DNA of 64,000 nt, from positions 124,001 through 188,000 of the forward strand of contig JAHLWY010000202.1 of NCBI GenBank assembly GCA_020002185.1, given 5' to 3'. This document shows, piece after piece, positions 11,809-23,194 of this stretch (the stretch's first letter is position 1; each line of letters opens with the position of its first letter). This stretch comes from Paraescarpia echinospica. Lineage: Eukaryota > Annelida > Polychaeta > Sabellida > Siboglinidae. Position numbers and translations under genes: made by a program. Under the pieces are notes generated by a model. That model had not been told where the DNA came from. It ran no database searches and saw only the letters and a program-made list of their open reading frames with translations.

Positions 11809-12530
11809 TTTGTGATCGTGACGAACAAGGCGGAAGTGATTCGCCCTTGTTAAAGTTTTAACTCAACCCGGTAGTGGGTGCGACTTGTAAGTTGCCCCCC
11901 TTCGCCGTCTTAGACTTAGTTCTTATAACCAACACTCCGCTTGAAAGTTGTCATAAACATCGCCATTCGGACGTGCAGTAGAACAAGAATATCACCAATC
12001 CATGACTGCAGAATTACAATAGTTATATCGTCAAAATATTAATGAAATGACGCAGACGGACCAATGCTCCAAATGCAGCTCCGAAGTGTAACACTTGCTC
12101 GGCGACGCGTGACAGTCTACAGTTTCCTACACCTGCGCCATCTCTCGACCAAACAGGTACTCCCAGTGCTATGGTATTGCCATCTATCGGACAATGACAC
12201 AATCGGACCTGTATTCAAGACAGGTGTTCGTCCACGGCTTGTTGCAGGTATTTAACAAGACTCGGACTCAGACTCATTTATTTTGACCGAATAAATGTAA
12301 TGCAATCAACATATCAACGAAAATAAATGATCACGGAGACTCCCCTTAAGTATGTCGCTAACATGGGAGCCACCTCTGTTTTGGTGAAACACTTGAAAAT
12401 AACAATAATATTAAAAAAAAAAATAATAATAACAATAATAATATTTAAATCATACTAATTATTTTGTTATACATATATATCTCAAAATAATTAATGTTAT
12501 TTAAATATTATATACGTATATATCGGGTGG
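11809..12530. other. Gene-free stretch, possible upstream region of the 11.8-kb exon
   Basis: Moderately GC-rich to about 12.0 kb, then AT-rich. It includes an A-run and (AAT)n-like run at about 12411-12450. No coding motif is recognised in either direction. If the exon at 11758-11808 is real, its minus-strand promoter and 5' UTR would lie here, but I see no unambiguous TATA box. Confidence 0.4.
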
Positions 12531-12690
12531 AACATGATGATTAATATTAATATACACATCTCATCTCTTATGCCTGTCACCCTACTGGGGCATAGGCCGC
12601 CAACTACTGCTCTCCAGCGTCCCCTGTCCTGGGCCATTTTCTCTAGTTGGTTCCAGGTGTAGACCATCCTGCTGGTGTCTGCTTCAAATT
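12531..12690 (-). pseudogene. RTE-type LINE, C-terminal tail (3' part)
   Basis: On the minus strand, EADTSRMVYTWNQLEKMAQDR followed by WRAVVGGLCPSR is the extreme C-terminus of RTE/SR2-like LINE polymerases. The upstream part of the same protein lies at 15402-15930 on the same strand, ending NTWRREL. The two pieces join in frame if the plus-strand CR1 element at 12691-15401 is removed. The 3' end near 12531 carries ATCATCATG-like short repeats. Confidence 0.8.
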
Positions 12691-12699
12691 TGTTTAAAT

Positions 12700-13353
12700 G
12701 CAAGGGGCATAGTAAACAAAGGAAATGAACTAACCATATTATGGTAGAAGATATTGACCCTCATATAATAGGTATATAACCGAATCATGGGCCACCACTG
12801 ATATATCAGATGCCGAATTGGGACTAACAGGCTATGTAATGTTCAGGAAAGATAGAATAGGAAGAAGGGGAGGTGGAGTTATTTTATATGTTAAAGAATC
12901 TATCCAGGCGTATGAAATAAAATTAGAAAGAGAAGTAGATTACGAAGAAGCTATTTGGTGTAACATAGTTACAGGAAACACAACGTTAACAGTTGGGTTA
13001 GTTTATCGAAGTCCAAACATAAGCGTAGAAGAGAATGAAAAAGTACAAAACTCTATAAGGGAAGTTAGCAAACGTGACTGTATTATTATGGGAGATTTTA
13101 ACCATGGTCATATACACTCCCCGTACTCTGTATAAATCGATCTCTACAGAGTACGGGGAGTGAGGACCACACATTTTTAGTTTTAGTACAAGACAGTTTC
13201 CTTTCTCAACATGTGCTAGAGTCAACCAGAGGCGAGAATGTGTTAGACATAGTTTTGTCCTCACAGAATGAATTAGTTGACAATGTCAAATTATGTGAGC
13301 CACTGGGAAGTAGTGATCACAACCAAATACATTTTACCATCAAAGTAAAATAA
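12700..13353 (+). pseudogene. CR1 endonuclease domain, disrupted by an inverted duplication
   Basis: Visible blocks are DPHIIGITESWA, GRRGGGVILYVKE, LTVGLVYRSPN and the active-site IMGDFNHGHI. The frame is then broken by a short palindrome-forming insertion (13115-13162). After it the protein resumes in frame (TFLVLVQDSFLSQHVLE, VLDIVLSSQN, GSSDHNQIHF). The catalytic SDH is intact. The role would be target-site nicking; this copy cannot produce it because of the palindrome and a TAA within it. Confidence 0.8.
13115..13162. repeat. Perfect 18-bp inverted repeat inside the CR1 endonuclease
   Basis: Arms at 13115-13132 and 13145-13162 are exact reverse complements, separated by 12 bp. The right arm belongs to the normal coding sequence (LQSTGSEDH). 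The left arm is therefore a newly copied inverted duplicate replacing native codons, as expected from intrastrand template switching. Confidence 0.9.
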
Positions 13354-13749
13354 TAAAAAAATAATCTAAAGTAGTTCAGGAGAAATTTCCACAAAGGAAG
13401 ATATAAAGAAATTTGGAAATATTTAGCAAAGATAGACTGGAACAACACACTGAAGAATAAAGACAGCAACAGAATGCTGGAATATCTTTATTGTCGATAA
13501 ATTTGTTCCCTTCAAAAAACAAGGGAAACGGCCCAGAAAGAAATACTTATCGAAAGAAGCCATTAGAAAAATTAAGTACAAACAAATGATATGGAAGTCA
13601 TGTAGACGTACTGGAAATGACGAAGACTACAACATTTATAAAGAAGCACTAAACCAAGCTACAACTGAAATTAGAAATTCGAAGAGAAGCTATGAACAAA
13701 AATTAACTTGTAATATAAAACAAGACAGCAAGAGTTTGTATGCATATGT

Positions 13750-15350
13750 TTGAGCAAACAGAAAGTTCAAGGTAAGGTCGGTCCTCTAGAAAATAGTGCT
13801 GGAAATATAATGTTAGAGGGATTCTTAATGGCAGAAGACCTGAATGAGTATTTTTGTTCAGTGTTTACCACGGAAGATATTAGTTCACTGCCAGTACCAG
13901 AGACTAAGTTCAAGGGGGCTGAATCAAACTACTATTGGACATTTTCGAACAAATTAGCATACCACTTGTAACAGTTTTCAACTTGTCATTAGAAGAGGGA
14001 GTGGTTCCTTTAGATTGGAAAGAGGCAAACATTATGCCGTTATTTAAAAAAAGGTTCCAGAAACAAGTCAGAGAACTACAGATCAATGAGTTTAAAGTCA
14101 GTGATTTGCAAATTATTAGAAATAATAATTAAAAATCACATGGTGGATTTTCTTATTAAACATAACTTGTTAAACCCATCTCAACATAGGTTTCTAAAAG
14201 CGAGGTCATGCTTAACAAATATGTTATGTTTTTTTGAAGATATCACTAAGTGGGTAGACGAGGGATCACCAATAGATATCATCTTCTTAGATTTTTAGAA
14301 AGCTTTCCACAAAGTGCCACATCAAAGGTTATTGCTTAAACTAAAGGCCCATGACATAGGAAATGGTTTAATTAACTGGATAGAAAAATGGCTAATTGAC
14401 AGAAGACAACGGATAGTTGATGGGGAGGCTTCAAACTGGAAATCAGTTTTGAGTGGGGTACCACAGGGATCAGTACTAGGACTAATATCTATCAATGATT
14501 TGGACGATGATATAACAAGCAAGGTATTGAAATTTGTGGTTGATACAACATTTTTTAGAAGGACTAAACGTGATGGAGATAGACAGAATTTACAAGATGA
14601 TCTTGACAGGTTGATAAAATGATCTGAAAAATGGCAAATGTTGTTCAATTTTGGGAAGTATAAATGCCTCCCACAGGACATGGGAACGAAGATGTACAAT
14701 ATACAATGAGAGGTTCTGTACTAAGTACTACTGTAAAAGAAAAGGACATAGGGTTAACCATTAGTGCTGATATGAAGGTTTCAAAGCAGTGTTGTATTGC
14801 TGCTTGAAAGGGAAATCAAATCCTTGGATTAATTAGGCGAAACATAACGTATAAGGAAAAAGAGCCAATAATATCGCTGTACAAAACAATAGTTAGGCCC
14901 CATTTAGAATATTGTGTTTAAGCGTAGAGGCCATATCGCAGGATGGACATACATAGATATGCTAGAACGAGTACAGAGGAGAGCGCCTAAAATTATACCA
15001 AAACTGAGGGATGTTAGTTACGAAATACGCCTTAAAACTGTGGTTTAACAACACTAAAGACCAGGAGATTGAAAGAAGATCAAATAGAAGTGTTTAAAAT
15101 ATTGAATAGTTATAAAAATATTGATAGAAATAATTTTTTCTCAGTTAAAAAAGATAGAAGGACCAGAGGACTTGAAGTTACATTAGTAAAATAGCAGTGT
15201 AGATTATATATAAGAAAGTTGTCATTCTCACAAGGGACTGTAAATGAATGGAACAGATTATCTCCTGATACATACCTTAAAAGGTCGGGATACACGTAGA
15301 TCAAAAGTATTGGACTCTCGATAAGCCAAAAGGCTTCATTGTCCACCTAC
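13750..15350 (+). pseudogene. CR1 reverse transcriptase remnant
   Basis: Segments in order: NEYFCSVFT (13850), a deletion, then WTIFEQISIPLVTVFNLSLEEG and DWKEANIMPLFKK (13930-14060), SVICKLLEIIIKNH (14090), FLDF*KAFHKVPHQRLL with a stop in motif A (14290), and SGVPQGSVLG (14455). The motif C region reads KFVVDTTFF instead of TFADDTKVF, destroying the catalytic YADD/FADD. Thumb and C-terminal parts (LYKTIVRPHLEYC-like, VQRRAPKIIPKLRDVSYE) follow with further stops. The copy is clearly older than the one at 52.7 kb. Confidence 0.85.
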
Positions 15351-15401
15351 CATCTAGAGTTAATTTTCTGGATGGCAATCTTGTTAAATCTTGTTAAAGT
15401 T

Positions 15402-15930
15402 CTCGGCGCCAGGTGTTTCCAGGTGTTTCGTGGTCGACATCTTTTCCTCTTTCCCTGCGTGTTCCAGGACAGCGCTTATTTGGTGAGGTTTGTGTCTGGT
15501 TTTCGAAGTGTGTGCCCGATCCATCCCCAACTTCTTTTCCTGATTTCCTCTTCATGGGAAGTTGACTGATCCTGTGCCACATATCCACGTTTCGGATTTT
15601 ATCTGGCCAATGAATCCGAAGTATTCTTCTCAGGCAGTTGTTGGTGAAAGAATGCAGCCTCTTGATGGTTGCTCTTGTTGTCCTCCAAGTCTCGGACCAA
15701 TAAAGTAGGACAGATTTTACATTGGAGTTGAAAAGCCTGACCTTAGTGTGGGGTGCAATGGATTTGGTATTCCAGATGTTCGTGAGTTGTAGGAAGACGG
15801 TTCTGGCTTTGCTAATCCTTGCTCTGACGTCGGCATCTGTTCCTCCCTATTTGTCGATGATGCTTTCGAGGTAGGTAAATGCTTCCACTTCTTCAAGGGC
15901 ACTTCCTTGTAGTGTGATTACTTCTCTACA
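15402..15930 (-). pseudogene. RTE-type LINE polymerase, thumb and C-terminal region
   Basis: Minus-strand frames give ITLQGSALEEVEAFTYLESIIDK, then GGTDADVRARISKARTVFLQL, SIAPHTKVRLFNSNVKSVLLY, ETWRTTRATIKRLHSFTNNC and, near the end, ETPGNTWRREL. This order is diagnostic of RTE/SR2-like elements. The palm domain is absent: upstream of 15930 the sequence changes to a CA microsatellite. The protein continues into 12531-12690 beyond the inserted CR1. Confidence 0.8.
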
Positions 15931-15989
15931 CACACGCACACGCACACGCACACACACACACACACACACGAAAACACACACACACACAC

Positions 15990-16023
<34 letters not shown>
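15931..16023. repeat. (CA)n microsatellite
   Basis: A run of CA dinucleotides with scattered CACG interruptions, followed by (TA)n to about 16035. Open frames across it (VCVCVC repeats) are artefacts. Confidence 0.95.
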
Positions 16024-16035
<12 letters not shown>

Positions 16036-16330
16036 TATAATTATACAAATAAATAAATAAATATACACGTATACCTGCCTGATTTCGGCAAATGTAACTA
16101 TTTTGTTTCGTATAGTTGTATTCATAATTACCAAGAATATATTGTTTTAAGTAACTGGAGAAACCATATAGACTATGAGTATGGCCTTTGCCAATAATAT
16201 CATTTGGTCTATTGTTAACAGTTCTAATCATACTGTATCTAATACGTTTGTTTGCGAACACATTATTTCTATACATAAATAGCTAGGCGATTTTTGTGTC
16301 GTTTATCCTATTGGTGTATTTCAAAAGTGT
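16024..16330. other. Unassigned AT-rich spacer
   Basis: About 300 bp between the CA microsatellite and the 3' end of the next LINE. It has TA and AAAT low complexity at its left end; nothing else is recognised. Confidence 0.5.
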
Positions 16331-16424
16331 TAATTATGTCGCTCTCCTCCTTGTTCCGTGCTGTACAGGGGTGAGGGTGCGGTACAGAAAAGTTGAATCA
16401 CTATCTGTGTCTTTTCCTTCCATA

Positions 16425-18220
16425 GTTTTCTGATCATCGCTCCCTCTCTCCATCTTTCATCGTTCCCTCATCTACTCATGTCCCTCCTCATGCAGTCCTC
16501 CATATCAGCTGTAGCCTTCCATTTTTCCTGTGTCCTTTATGTTGTTCCGCCTCTGCTTTCTTCGCTATTTTCCCGGCATCCATCCTTGCCAATTGGCCGG
16601 CCCATCTCATCGGGCTTCTTAGTAATCCTCATGGTACACTGCATTGCATTCAAAGCTCTTTTCTCAGGCCATTCGTCCTTCTTCTGTCTACCCGCTTTGT
16701 TCTTGTTATTCTTCTAACCCAGTTGTTCTCGCAATCTTGCAACTTCTGTTGTTGTTATTCTGTCAGCGCCACTGTCTCCAGACTATATAGGCTTGCCGGT
16801 GAAACACACACTCTCAGGACTTTCCCTTTCAGCTTTTTCGATATTTTTATGTCCATCATGACTCCCTCTACCTTTCTCCAAGCATTGGCTCCTGCTTATA
16901 TTCGGCGACGCAACTCCACATCTGAACGCCCATCCGCCGTAACCATTCCTCCAACGTACACAAAGCCGTCCACTTGCTTTTCTTTCCATCCAACCTTAAG
17001 TCCAATACCTCTCTCTGTTGTCCAACCCACATCACTTCTGTCTTCCCCAGGCTCATTCTCAGTCCATGTTTCTTGAACACCCTGTTCCGTTCCTCCAATA
17101 TGTCTTGTAGCTCTTGTTTGCTTTCTGATACTACGGCCAGATCGTCTATATACATAATCTTTCCGAGAACATCCTTCGTGCTGATCTAACTGGAAACTCT
17201 TCAGACATCCCAGATCCAGCCAAAATTCTTGCTGCTGTTCTATCATACATTGCTCCCACCATCCTGGCTTCTGCTTCTGGCACTCCCATCCATCTCACTG
17301 GTGCCATCACCATCTCTCTTGGGACTGTGTCGTAGGCCTTCTCCAGGTCCACAACTCCCACTGCCGTTCTCCTTTGCGTCTCCAACCTCTTCTCCACCAG
17401 CTGTCTCAATGAAACATCGCGTCCGTCGTCCCTCTGCCCTTTCTGAATTCCTGTTGTTCTTCACTCTGTTTCGAAGCCTCCCACCCAGGATCCTCTCTAG
17501 CAGCTTTATGGTGTTACTTAGAAGTGTGATGCCTCTGTATTTCCCTGGATCTTACACATCTCCCTTCCTCTTCCGTATTTGGACAATTAGCCCTGTCAAC
17601 CACTCTTCTGTTATTTTACCTTGCCTCATACATGTATTCTGCAGCTTCTTTGTGCAGCTGATTCCACTCTCCCCTGCTACCATTACCATCTCCACACGCA
17701 TCTCATCGATACCAGGTGCTCCCCCCTTCTTCACCACTTTTAACCCAGTGTTCATCTCTGTATCAGTAATATCAGCTAACACCACTTTCCTTCTACATAC
17801 GATGGTAATTCCAAGTCATTGTTATTTCCTTCTTAGTTCAGAAACTCCTTCATGTAGTTTTCCTAGACCTTCTACACAGTCTTGTTTTGTCACTAACTTC
17901 CCATTTCTATCCTTGATCGCCGTCCAACCCTTCACGTCCTTACTATTCTTATCACTGTCTCAGGCCATTCTGTATATCATCTTCTTTCCACTATCCTCAT
18001 CTAGCTTGCTGTATACATAGATCTGCTTCCATGTCATTCCTCGTCTTATCAACAGCTCTCTTTGTCGCTTTTTGTTTTTTTGTCCGTATATGTGTATCAG
18101 CCTTGCATCCGGTTGATTTCCCCTCTCCTTGGTCTTCTCTATTTCTTTCCATGCTTCCTTCTTTTCGCGCATTGCTTCTGCAACTTCGTTTGTCCAGCAT
18201 CCTTGGTTACTACTTCTAGA
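16425..18220 (-). pseudogene. RTE-like LINE reverse transcriptase and C-terminus
   Basis: From high to low coordinates: a basic linker (RSCRSNAREKKEAWK, 18180), GGAPGIDEMRVEMV (17700), LQNTCMRQGKITEEWLTGLIVQI (17640), motif A in VGVVDLEKAYDTVPREM (17350), motif C as YIDDLAVVSESKQEL (17150, usually YADD), and MSLGKTEVMWVGQQRE followed by QVDGFVYVGGMVTADGRSD (about 17060-16940). Further down, degraded MGRPIGKDGC and EDCMRRD blocks mark the C-terminal tail to about 16425. Several frameshifts lie between the blocks. Confidence 0.85.
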
Positions 18221-18383
18221 CACTCCGCCCTATCCCGATGTTCTTCCACATAGCTCCTCTGCAGTTCCCACAAAAGCTTCTTTGTACTTTTCCATTCTTC
18301 CTCCAGACTGCCAACTTCTTCACTTCATACTTAGCTGTCACCCGCTCCTTTTATCCAACAGCGACATCGTCTTTGCACCTCCA

Positions 18384-19279
18384 TCACTTAATAGACCTGC
18401 GGCCCACGGTCATAGTTTGTTTCTTCTTCTGCATACGCACAAATAACACTAATGGATTGTGCTGTGTCGTGACATGCTTTCCAGCTACATCTTTGCAGTC
18501 CTTAATCTTCCCTAGCTGCTGCCTCCGGACTATTAGCTGATCCGTCTTGTGCTGTCCACTTCTGTATATAATCTTATGGCTCTCTCGCATCTGGAAGAAA
18601 GTGTTAGCCACCGCTAAGCCATTTTTAGCCATCAGTTCCACCAGAGCTCGACCCTCTCTATTCCTCACTCCCCACCCGTTTCTGGCAACACTATCCTCTT
18701 CAAATGGTTCCACTACTCCAAAATGTGCATTGAAGTCTCCCACAATACACAATATCACCCCCAGCTCCACCAATCCCGTCATCCTCTCCAAAGCATCCCT
18801 GAACTCCCCTTTCTATGCCTCTATCCTTCCCGTCTGTGGCCCGTATACAGACATAACACATACACCAGCTATTTCCTAGTCATCAACCATGTCAGCTCTA
18901 TGCGTCCCTTCCATCTCTTCACTCGAACCACCATCTTACTGATCTCTTCTAATACAATGATGCCAACTCCATTACATCTTCCATCTCCTTCTGCGTGCAG
19001 TAGCTTGAATCCACCCATCAGCATTCTCGTTACCTTCCATTTCGTTTCTTGTATGCACAGCACCTCCAATCGCCTTCTCTCCGTCATTTCCACCACCTCA
19101 AATGCTTTCCCGCTCATTGAACCGACATTCAAACTGCCTAACCGGACTTCACATTTAGATCGCTGCCGGCCGGACGATCCCCTTGTACTTCGTTGTCTTC
19201 TCGCCGCTGCCAAGGTAGACGTCGCGTCGGTTGCCCCGTACGCGGTAGTCCTCTCGTTCGCCGTTACATGTACCATCAT
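18384..19279 (-). pseudogene. RTE-like LINE endonuclease
   Basis: The frame at 19279-18869 shows VRLGSLNVGSMSGKAFEVVE, LEVLCIQETKWK, GGFKLLHAEGDGRCNGVGII and a VKRWKGRIEL block. This is the N-terminal half of the AP-endonuclease fold, with the catalytic glutamate in QETKW. A stop near 18815 separates it from 18791-18384, which has LCIVGDFNAHFG (active-site GDFN), NGLAVANTFFQMRESHKI and TDQLIVRR. The final SDH block is not clear. The role would be nicking at the insertion site. Confidence 0.85.
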
Positions 19280-19745
19280 ATGATTTGGATAGCCACTCAG
19301 CAGCGCTGCCCTGGCTGACTTGCTAATGCCGTTTTATGTCAGAATTTATCTTCTCCTAGATCACCAGCCTACCTTGTCTAGTGAGCGTGATCTGCTCAGT
19401 ATTATTAGCCCGTAGTTGGGAGCTGGAATGGTACAGCATCGGGATGTATCCACCCGCTGGTGGGCCATGCACACTGCACCTTTAAGGCTCCAACCTGCTC
19501 CGAGATCCCTAGCACACTAGCCTGGTGCCCAGTATCCGCAGTGTACCACACGGAGATTGTGCTAGAATCTTGTCTATGGAGAGGCTACCAGCACGGGAGA
19601 CTTAGGCACTCAGCTCCCTTTTCACTCCAAAGAGCTATCTGGCGGCTGTAGCTGAAAGCGAGAGTATGAACCACAGACTACATACTTCACACTACACTAT
19701 AGCACTTAGCGCATCACACAGACCTGTGTTAATCACCACACCACA

Positions 19746-20503
19746 TTAAACACCGTACCACTGTATAAGGTATATACAATTTTTTTTCTGGTAGTTGTTT
19801 ATTTATCAATTTATGATACATTCTAACTTCTTGCAATTTGTAAATGTGATTGAACTTTAATAATTTAAGTTCTTTGTAAATGATAAGTATGTGCATCATA
19901 TTTAACTAACGTGATTATTCTAACTGCTTTTAAACAAATATATAAATATGCGTTCTGTTTGATAACCCCAAGCCAATATTCCATAATTTATATGATATAT
20001 TATGAGATAATATGTCGGCAGTGGCACGGGAACGACATTCAAATGCCGGAGCTTCACCACCTTTCCGGATCATATCATGCCATCGGAAGACGGGGGCGGG
20101 GGTGCTGTTTTGTTGAAAATTACTGTGGGCAGAAAACCATATTGTCTGCTTTTCAATTACAACCCTATTCATGGTCCCCAGAATATACCATAATCCTGTC
20201 ATAAAACATGCACCCGCCCTTTACGCTCGCCCAAAAATAAACATTCACGCTCACATGTACTGAGGGGAGCTGAACCATGTCTTCCCCCTGTTTTCGCGCC
20301 TATGTATATTGGGGTGCTTGCATCTGGCGGATAACAGAGCATAATTAATATTAACTCAGTATAATAATTGGTCGATTAATCATCCGTTCTAACGTAACAA
20401 CTATTAAATAAATATAACTATACTTGCTGGTCTGTATGAGACATTGAGTTGTCACACGTGTCATGAGCTCACGTAATATAACCATATCATCAGTGAATGG
20501 TTT
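19746..20503. other. Gene-free region
   Basis: AT-rich to about 20010, then a GC-richer block (20010-20330) with an accgcc/gggggcggggg segment, then AT-rich again. No family-level similarity is recognised and no splice-site-bounded exon is visible. Confidence 0.4.
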
Positions 20504-20701
20504 TTAGAACAACCTTGTCAGAATCTCCTCATCAGACATTTCCTGTATCCGCTTTTCAATGTACTTGCCATCTGGCAGGACAATGTACTCAGCAACATTA
20601 TCGTGATTTTTCCTGATAGGCATGTTTACAGAACACGTCCGGACTTTAGTTTCAAAGGAATATTCTAATGTGTACTGGAGGTCCTGAATTTTGCCGTACA
20701 C
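20504..20701 (-). CDS. Unidentified open frame, possibly a terminal exon
   Basis: 65 codons on the minus strand ending in TAA. The composition is that of a globular protein (DLQYTLEYSFETKV, RTCSVNMPIRKNHDN, EYIVLPDGKYIEKR, MSDEEILTRLF), unlike the low-complexity frames around it. A plausible splice acceptor (TTTTCCTATTGTG...ATTCAG) lies just before DLQYTLEYSF at about 20686, so the real exon may begin there rather than at the ATG. I do not recognise the family. It could be a host exon or a fragment of an unknown mobile gene. Confidence 0.35.
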   Translation of the reverse strand: MYGKIQDLQYTLEYSFETKVRTCSVNMPIRKNHDNVAEYIVLPDGKYIEKRIQEMSDEEILTRLF

Positions 20702-20884
20702 AATAGGAAAACATCATTTTAACAACAAACCTAGACAAACTGTTCCATTATATAATCATAGTCTAATTCTCTACCATCATTATGTCGAATCACATTTGTG
20801 CAAACACATTGTTCCCAAATTGTTTTGAGTGCAGTACAAACACTTTTACAACGATAAAATTGCGTTGCCGCGACCCAAACCAAA

Positions 20885-22575
20885 ATGCATCGAATTGAAT
20901 CTCGCAACACCTGGCCGATAAACTATGTGTATGACTTACGAGAATTGGACAGAGACCAAAACGCTGCCATCACAGTCTTTGGAAAGAAACAGTTGGTTCC
21001 TCGTTCAGTCCAGAGGTCCGATGGAATTCCACTCGAAATCATCAAGTGCGGCAAGAGCAATCTACTCGAACCCCATATATGAACTTCTTTGTTAGTGCTG
21101 GAGTGAAAGAGCCATGCCGCATGACATGAGGGACATCAACATCATCACGCTTTATAAGAACAAAGGAGACATGGCAACAACTACAGAGGCATATTACTCC
21201 TTAGCGTAGTTGGCAAGTTGTTTACTCGTGTCATCCTGAACAGACTACATATACTCGCTGACAAAGTTTACACCGAATCCCAGTGTGGCTTCAGAGCAGA
21301 TTGATAAATTACTGACACGATCTTTTCACTTCGACTGTTACAGGAGAAATGCAGGGAACAGAAGAAGCCGCTATACTTGCCTTAATTGATCTTACCAAGG
21401 CTTTCGACCTTGTAAGCAGGGATGGACTGTTCAAGATCCTACCGAAGATAGGATGCCCCCTTAGCTCTGCGGCGTAATCAGTTCATTCCATGATGATATG
21501 AGAGGTACGACATTTTAACGTACGCAGTGGCGTCAGACAGGGATGCGTCCTCGCCCCAACCCTCTTTGGGATATTAGTTGCCTTTATGTTCAAGCACGCC
21601 TTTGGGTTTACGGCAGAAGGAGTGTACATGCACACGATATCTGACGGAAAACTATTCAACTTGTCTCGCCTAAAAGCGAAGACAAAGGTGCGCCTGGCCC
21701 TCGTCAGAAACTTTTTTTTGCGGATGATGTAGCGGTCATCACGCATACTGAGGAGGAGCTACAAAACCGTATGACCCGCTTTGCAGAGGCATGCACGGAT
21801 TTTGGGCTGAAAATCAACTTGCGAAAGACTAGCATCATGTGGCAGGATGTGGTCACTCCCCCAACCATCACTATGAGCTAGAAGTGGGCCATCTATTCAC
21901 CTACCTCGGGTCCACCATTGCCAACAACCTCTCCTTAGAAGCAGACATCAGCAGAATGATTGAGAGAGCAGCATCAACACTCGCCCGGCTTACAAAGAGA
22001 ATCTGGAACAACAAAATGCTGCCGGAGCACACAAAGGTGACAGTGTATAACGCACGCGTGCTGAGTACACTTCTGTACGGCAGTGAATCCTGGACACTGT
22101 ACTCCATTCAGGAGAATCGACTGAACGCATCCTCGGGATCACAGAGGTCCTCTCACGCGCCAAGTATGTGAGCCTGATGACTCTGCTCAGGCATCGCCGC
22201 CTCCGCTGGCTCGGCCTGCATCGGATGAAAAATGTCCAAAAGACATTCTCCACGGAGAGCTGGCCGCTGGAAAGAGAGCTACAGGACATCCCCACATGCG
22301 CTTCATTGACGTAAGCAAACGATCGAGACTTGAAAGCACTAAACATGGATGTTGATAACTGGGAGGAGCTTGCTGAGGACCGAACTACGCAGGGGTCTCA
22401 AAAGAGGAGAGGTGAGACTCCGCAGTCTTGCAGAAGAAAAACCGTAACCGCATAAAAAAAAACATCCAAGCTCAGAACAGAACTGACAGCGTCTTCAAGT
22501 GCAGCAAATGCAATAAAGACTGCCACTCAACAATCGACCTCTATAGCCACAACATACGTTGTTCAACCAACAACT
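20885..22575 (+). pseudogene. LINE reverse transcriptase with C-terminal CCHC-like finger
   Basis: It opens with NAAITVFGKKQL and DGIPLEIIKCGKSNLLEP, then YRGILLLSVVGKLFTRVILN, YTESQCGFRAD, LIDLTKAFDLVSRDGLFKIL (motif A), VRQGCVLAPTLFGI-like and FADDVAVITH (motif C near 21720). After that come FTYLGSTIANNLSLEADISR and LYGSESWTLYS. The C-terminus has FKCSKCNKDCHSTIDLYSH, a zinc finger characteristic of this widespread invertebrate LINE group. The frame is broken by several stops and shifts. The endonuclease is missing, so it is 5'-truncated at about 20885. The clade is not assigned. Confidence 0.85.
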
Positions 22576-23016
22576 GATCATCGACACCAGGACGCAGATC
22601 CATAGTTTTACAAAACTACAGAATGTCTACTATCAGAGCTACTGTAAAGGTGCTGATCCACTATCAGGCATTGCCGTACGACAGTGTCGTGTTGGATGAG
22701 TTGTTATGGCGATATGCAAATTATGACTTCACAATCGGACACTTTCTGATGGGGATCAAACATGCGCTATTTTCATCCGACACGGAGCACCCGACAGCCA
22801 ATGAAATTGCGCATCGTATGGACACACCCCATCTCGGTTCTTTTCCAAAATAAAAATTACGCAAAATTATGTTTTACATATGTTACATGAGTTATTTTGA
22901 GGAATGAGGCATTTACAGGTAACTGTTGAACTTTAGCGCTGAAATGTTTTTGCATTGATAACAGCATTTTTTGCACGCAGTTCTTTCGACAGCGCCGTAT
23001 GGAAAACACCGTGTTC
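22576..23016 (+). other. Spacer between LINE and Gypsy G1
   Basis: Contains a 76-codon open frame at 22623-22853 (MSTIRATVKVLIHYQ..., ending HLGSFPK) with no recognised motif, then AT-rich sequence. The frame has ordinary composition but no supporting context; treat it as unproven. Confidence 0.35.
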
Positions 23017-23194
23017 TGTTGTAATATCCTATAATCAGCCTATAGGTAGTTACATATAGGAAATATGTTTTATAGCGTATTCATAATAAAAGACGTGAGT
23101 TGGCTGGACTGTCACCAACTGTGTGCTACGTGTACGTGTAAGTCTGAGTGCTTGAACAGCTGAATTCGTCTAATATACACGAACTATCATTTCA
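23017..23194 (+). repeat. Putative 5' LTR of G1
   Basis: 178 bp starting TGTTGTAATATCC and ending CATTTCA, with AATAAA near 23084 and a GATGGCAGCGATG-type primer-binding region directly after. There is no partner LTR in the window, so the boundaries rest on TG...CA termini, position before gag and the adjoining leader. Confidence 0.5.

Larger units (their letters stand above)
12691..15401 (+). mobile_element. CR1-like LINE, 5'-truncated, inserted in an RTE LINE
   Basis: It starts abruptly at the first strand of the endonuclease (LNARGIVNKGNELT) and ends in a CR1-style tandem tail, CTTGTTAAAT repeated at about 15382-15401. Content: endonuclease 12700-13350, linker, RT 13750-15050, C-terminal part to about 15350. 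The same family supplies the fragment at 52724-53651, which has a less decayed RT. Only about two bases (AA) could be a target duplication. Many stops and frameshifts make it a dead copy. Confidence 0.85.
16331..19745 (-). mobile_element. RTE-like LINE with 5' leader, endonuclease and RT
   Basis: A nearly full-length minus-strand element. The leader occupies about 19745-19290, the endonuclease 19279-18384, and the RT and C-terminus about 18220-16425. The leader and two internal blocks are shared with the shortened copy at 38264-39067, which fixes the 5' end at about 19745. Multiple frameshifts and stops make it inactive. Plus-strand open frames as long as 263 codons across 17229-18020 are antisense shadows of the serine- and arginine-rich coding strand. 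Confidence 0.85.

Noticed and set aside
15847..16276. Open frames rich in VCVCVC
   Set aside because: Translation of the CA microsatellite; the same applies to the CA tracts at 59.4 and 61.9 kb.
17229..18020. 263-codon plus-strand open frame
   Set aside because: It is antisense to the RTE-like LINE RT on the minus strand, and its serine/proline/leucine-rich composition is what the complement of that coding sequence gives.
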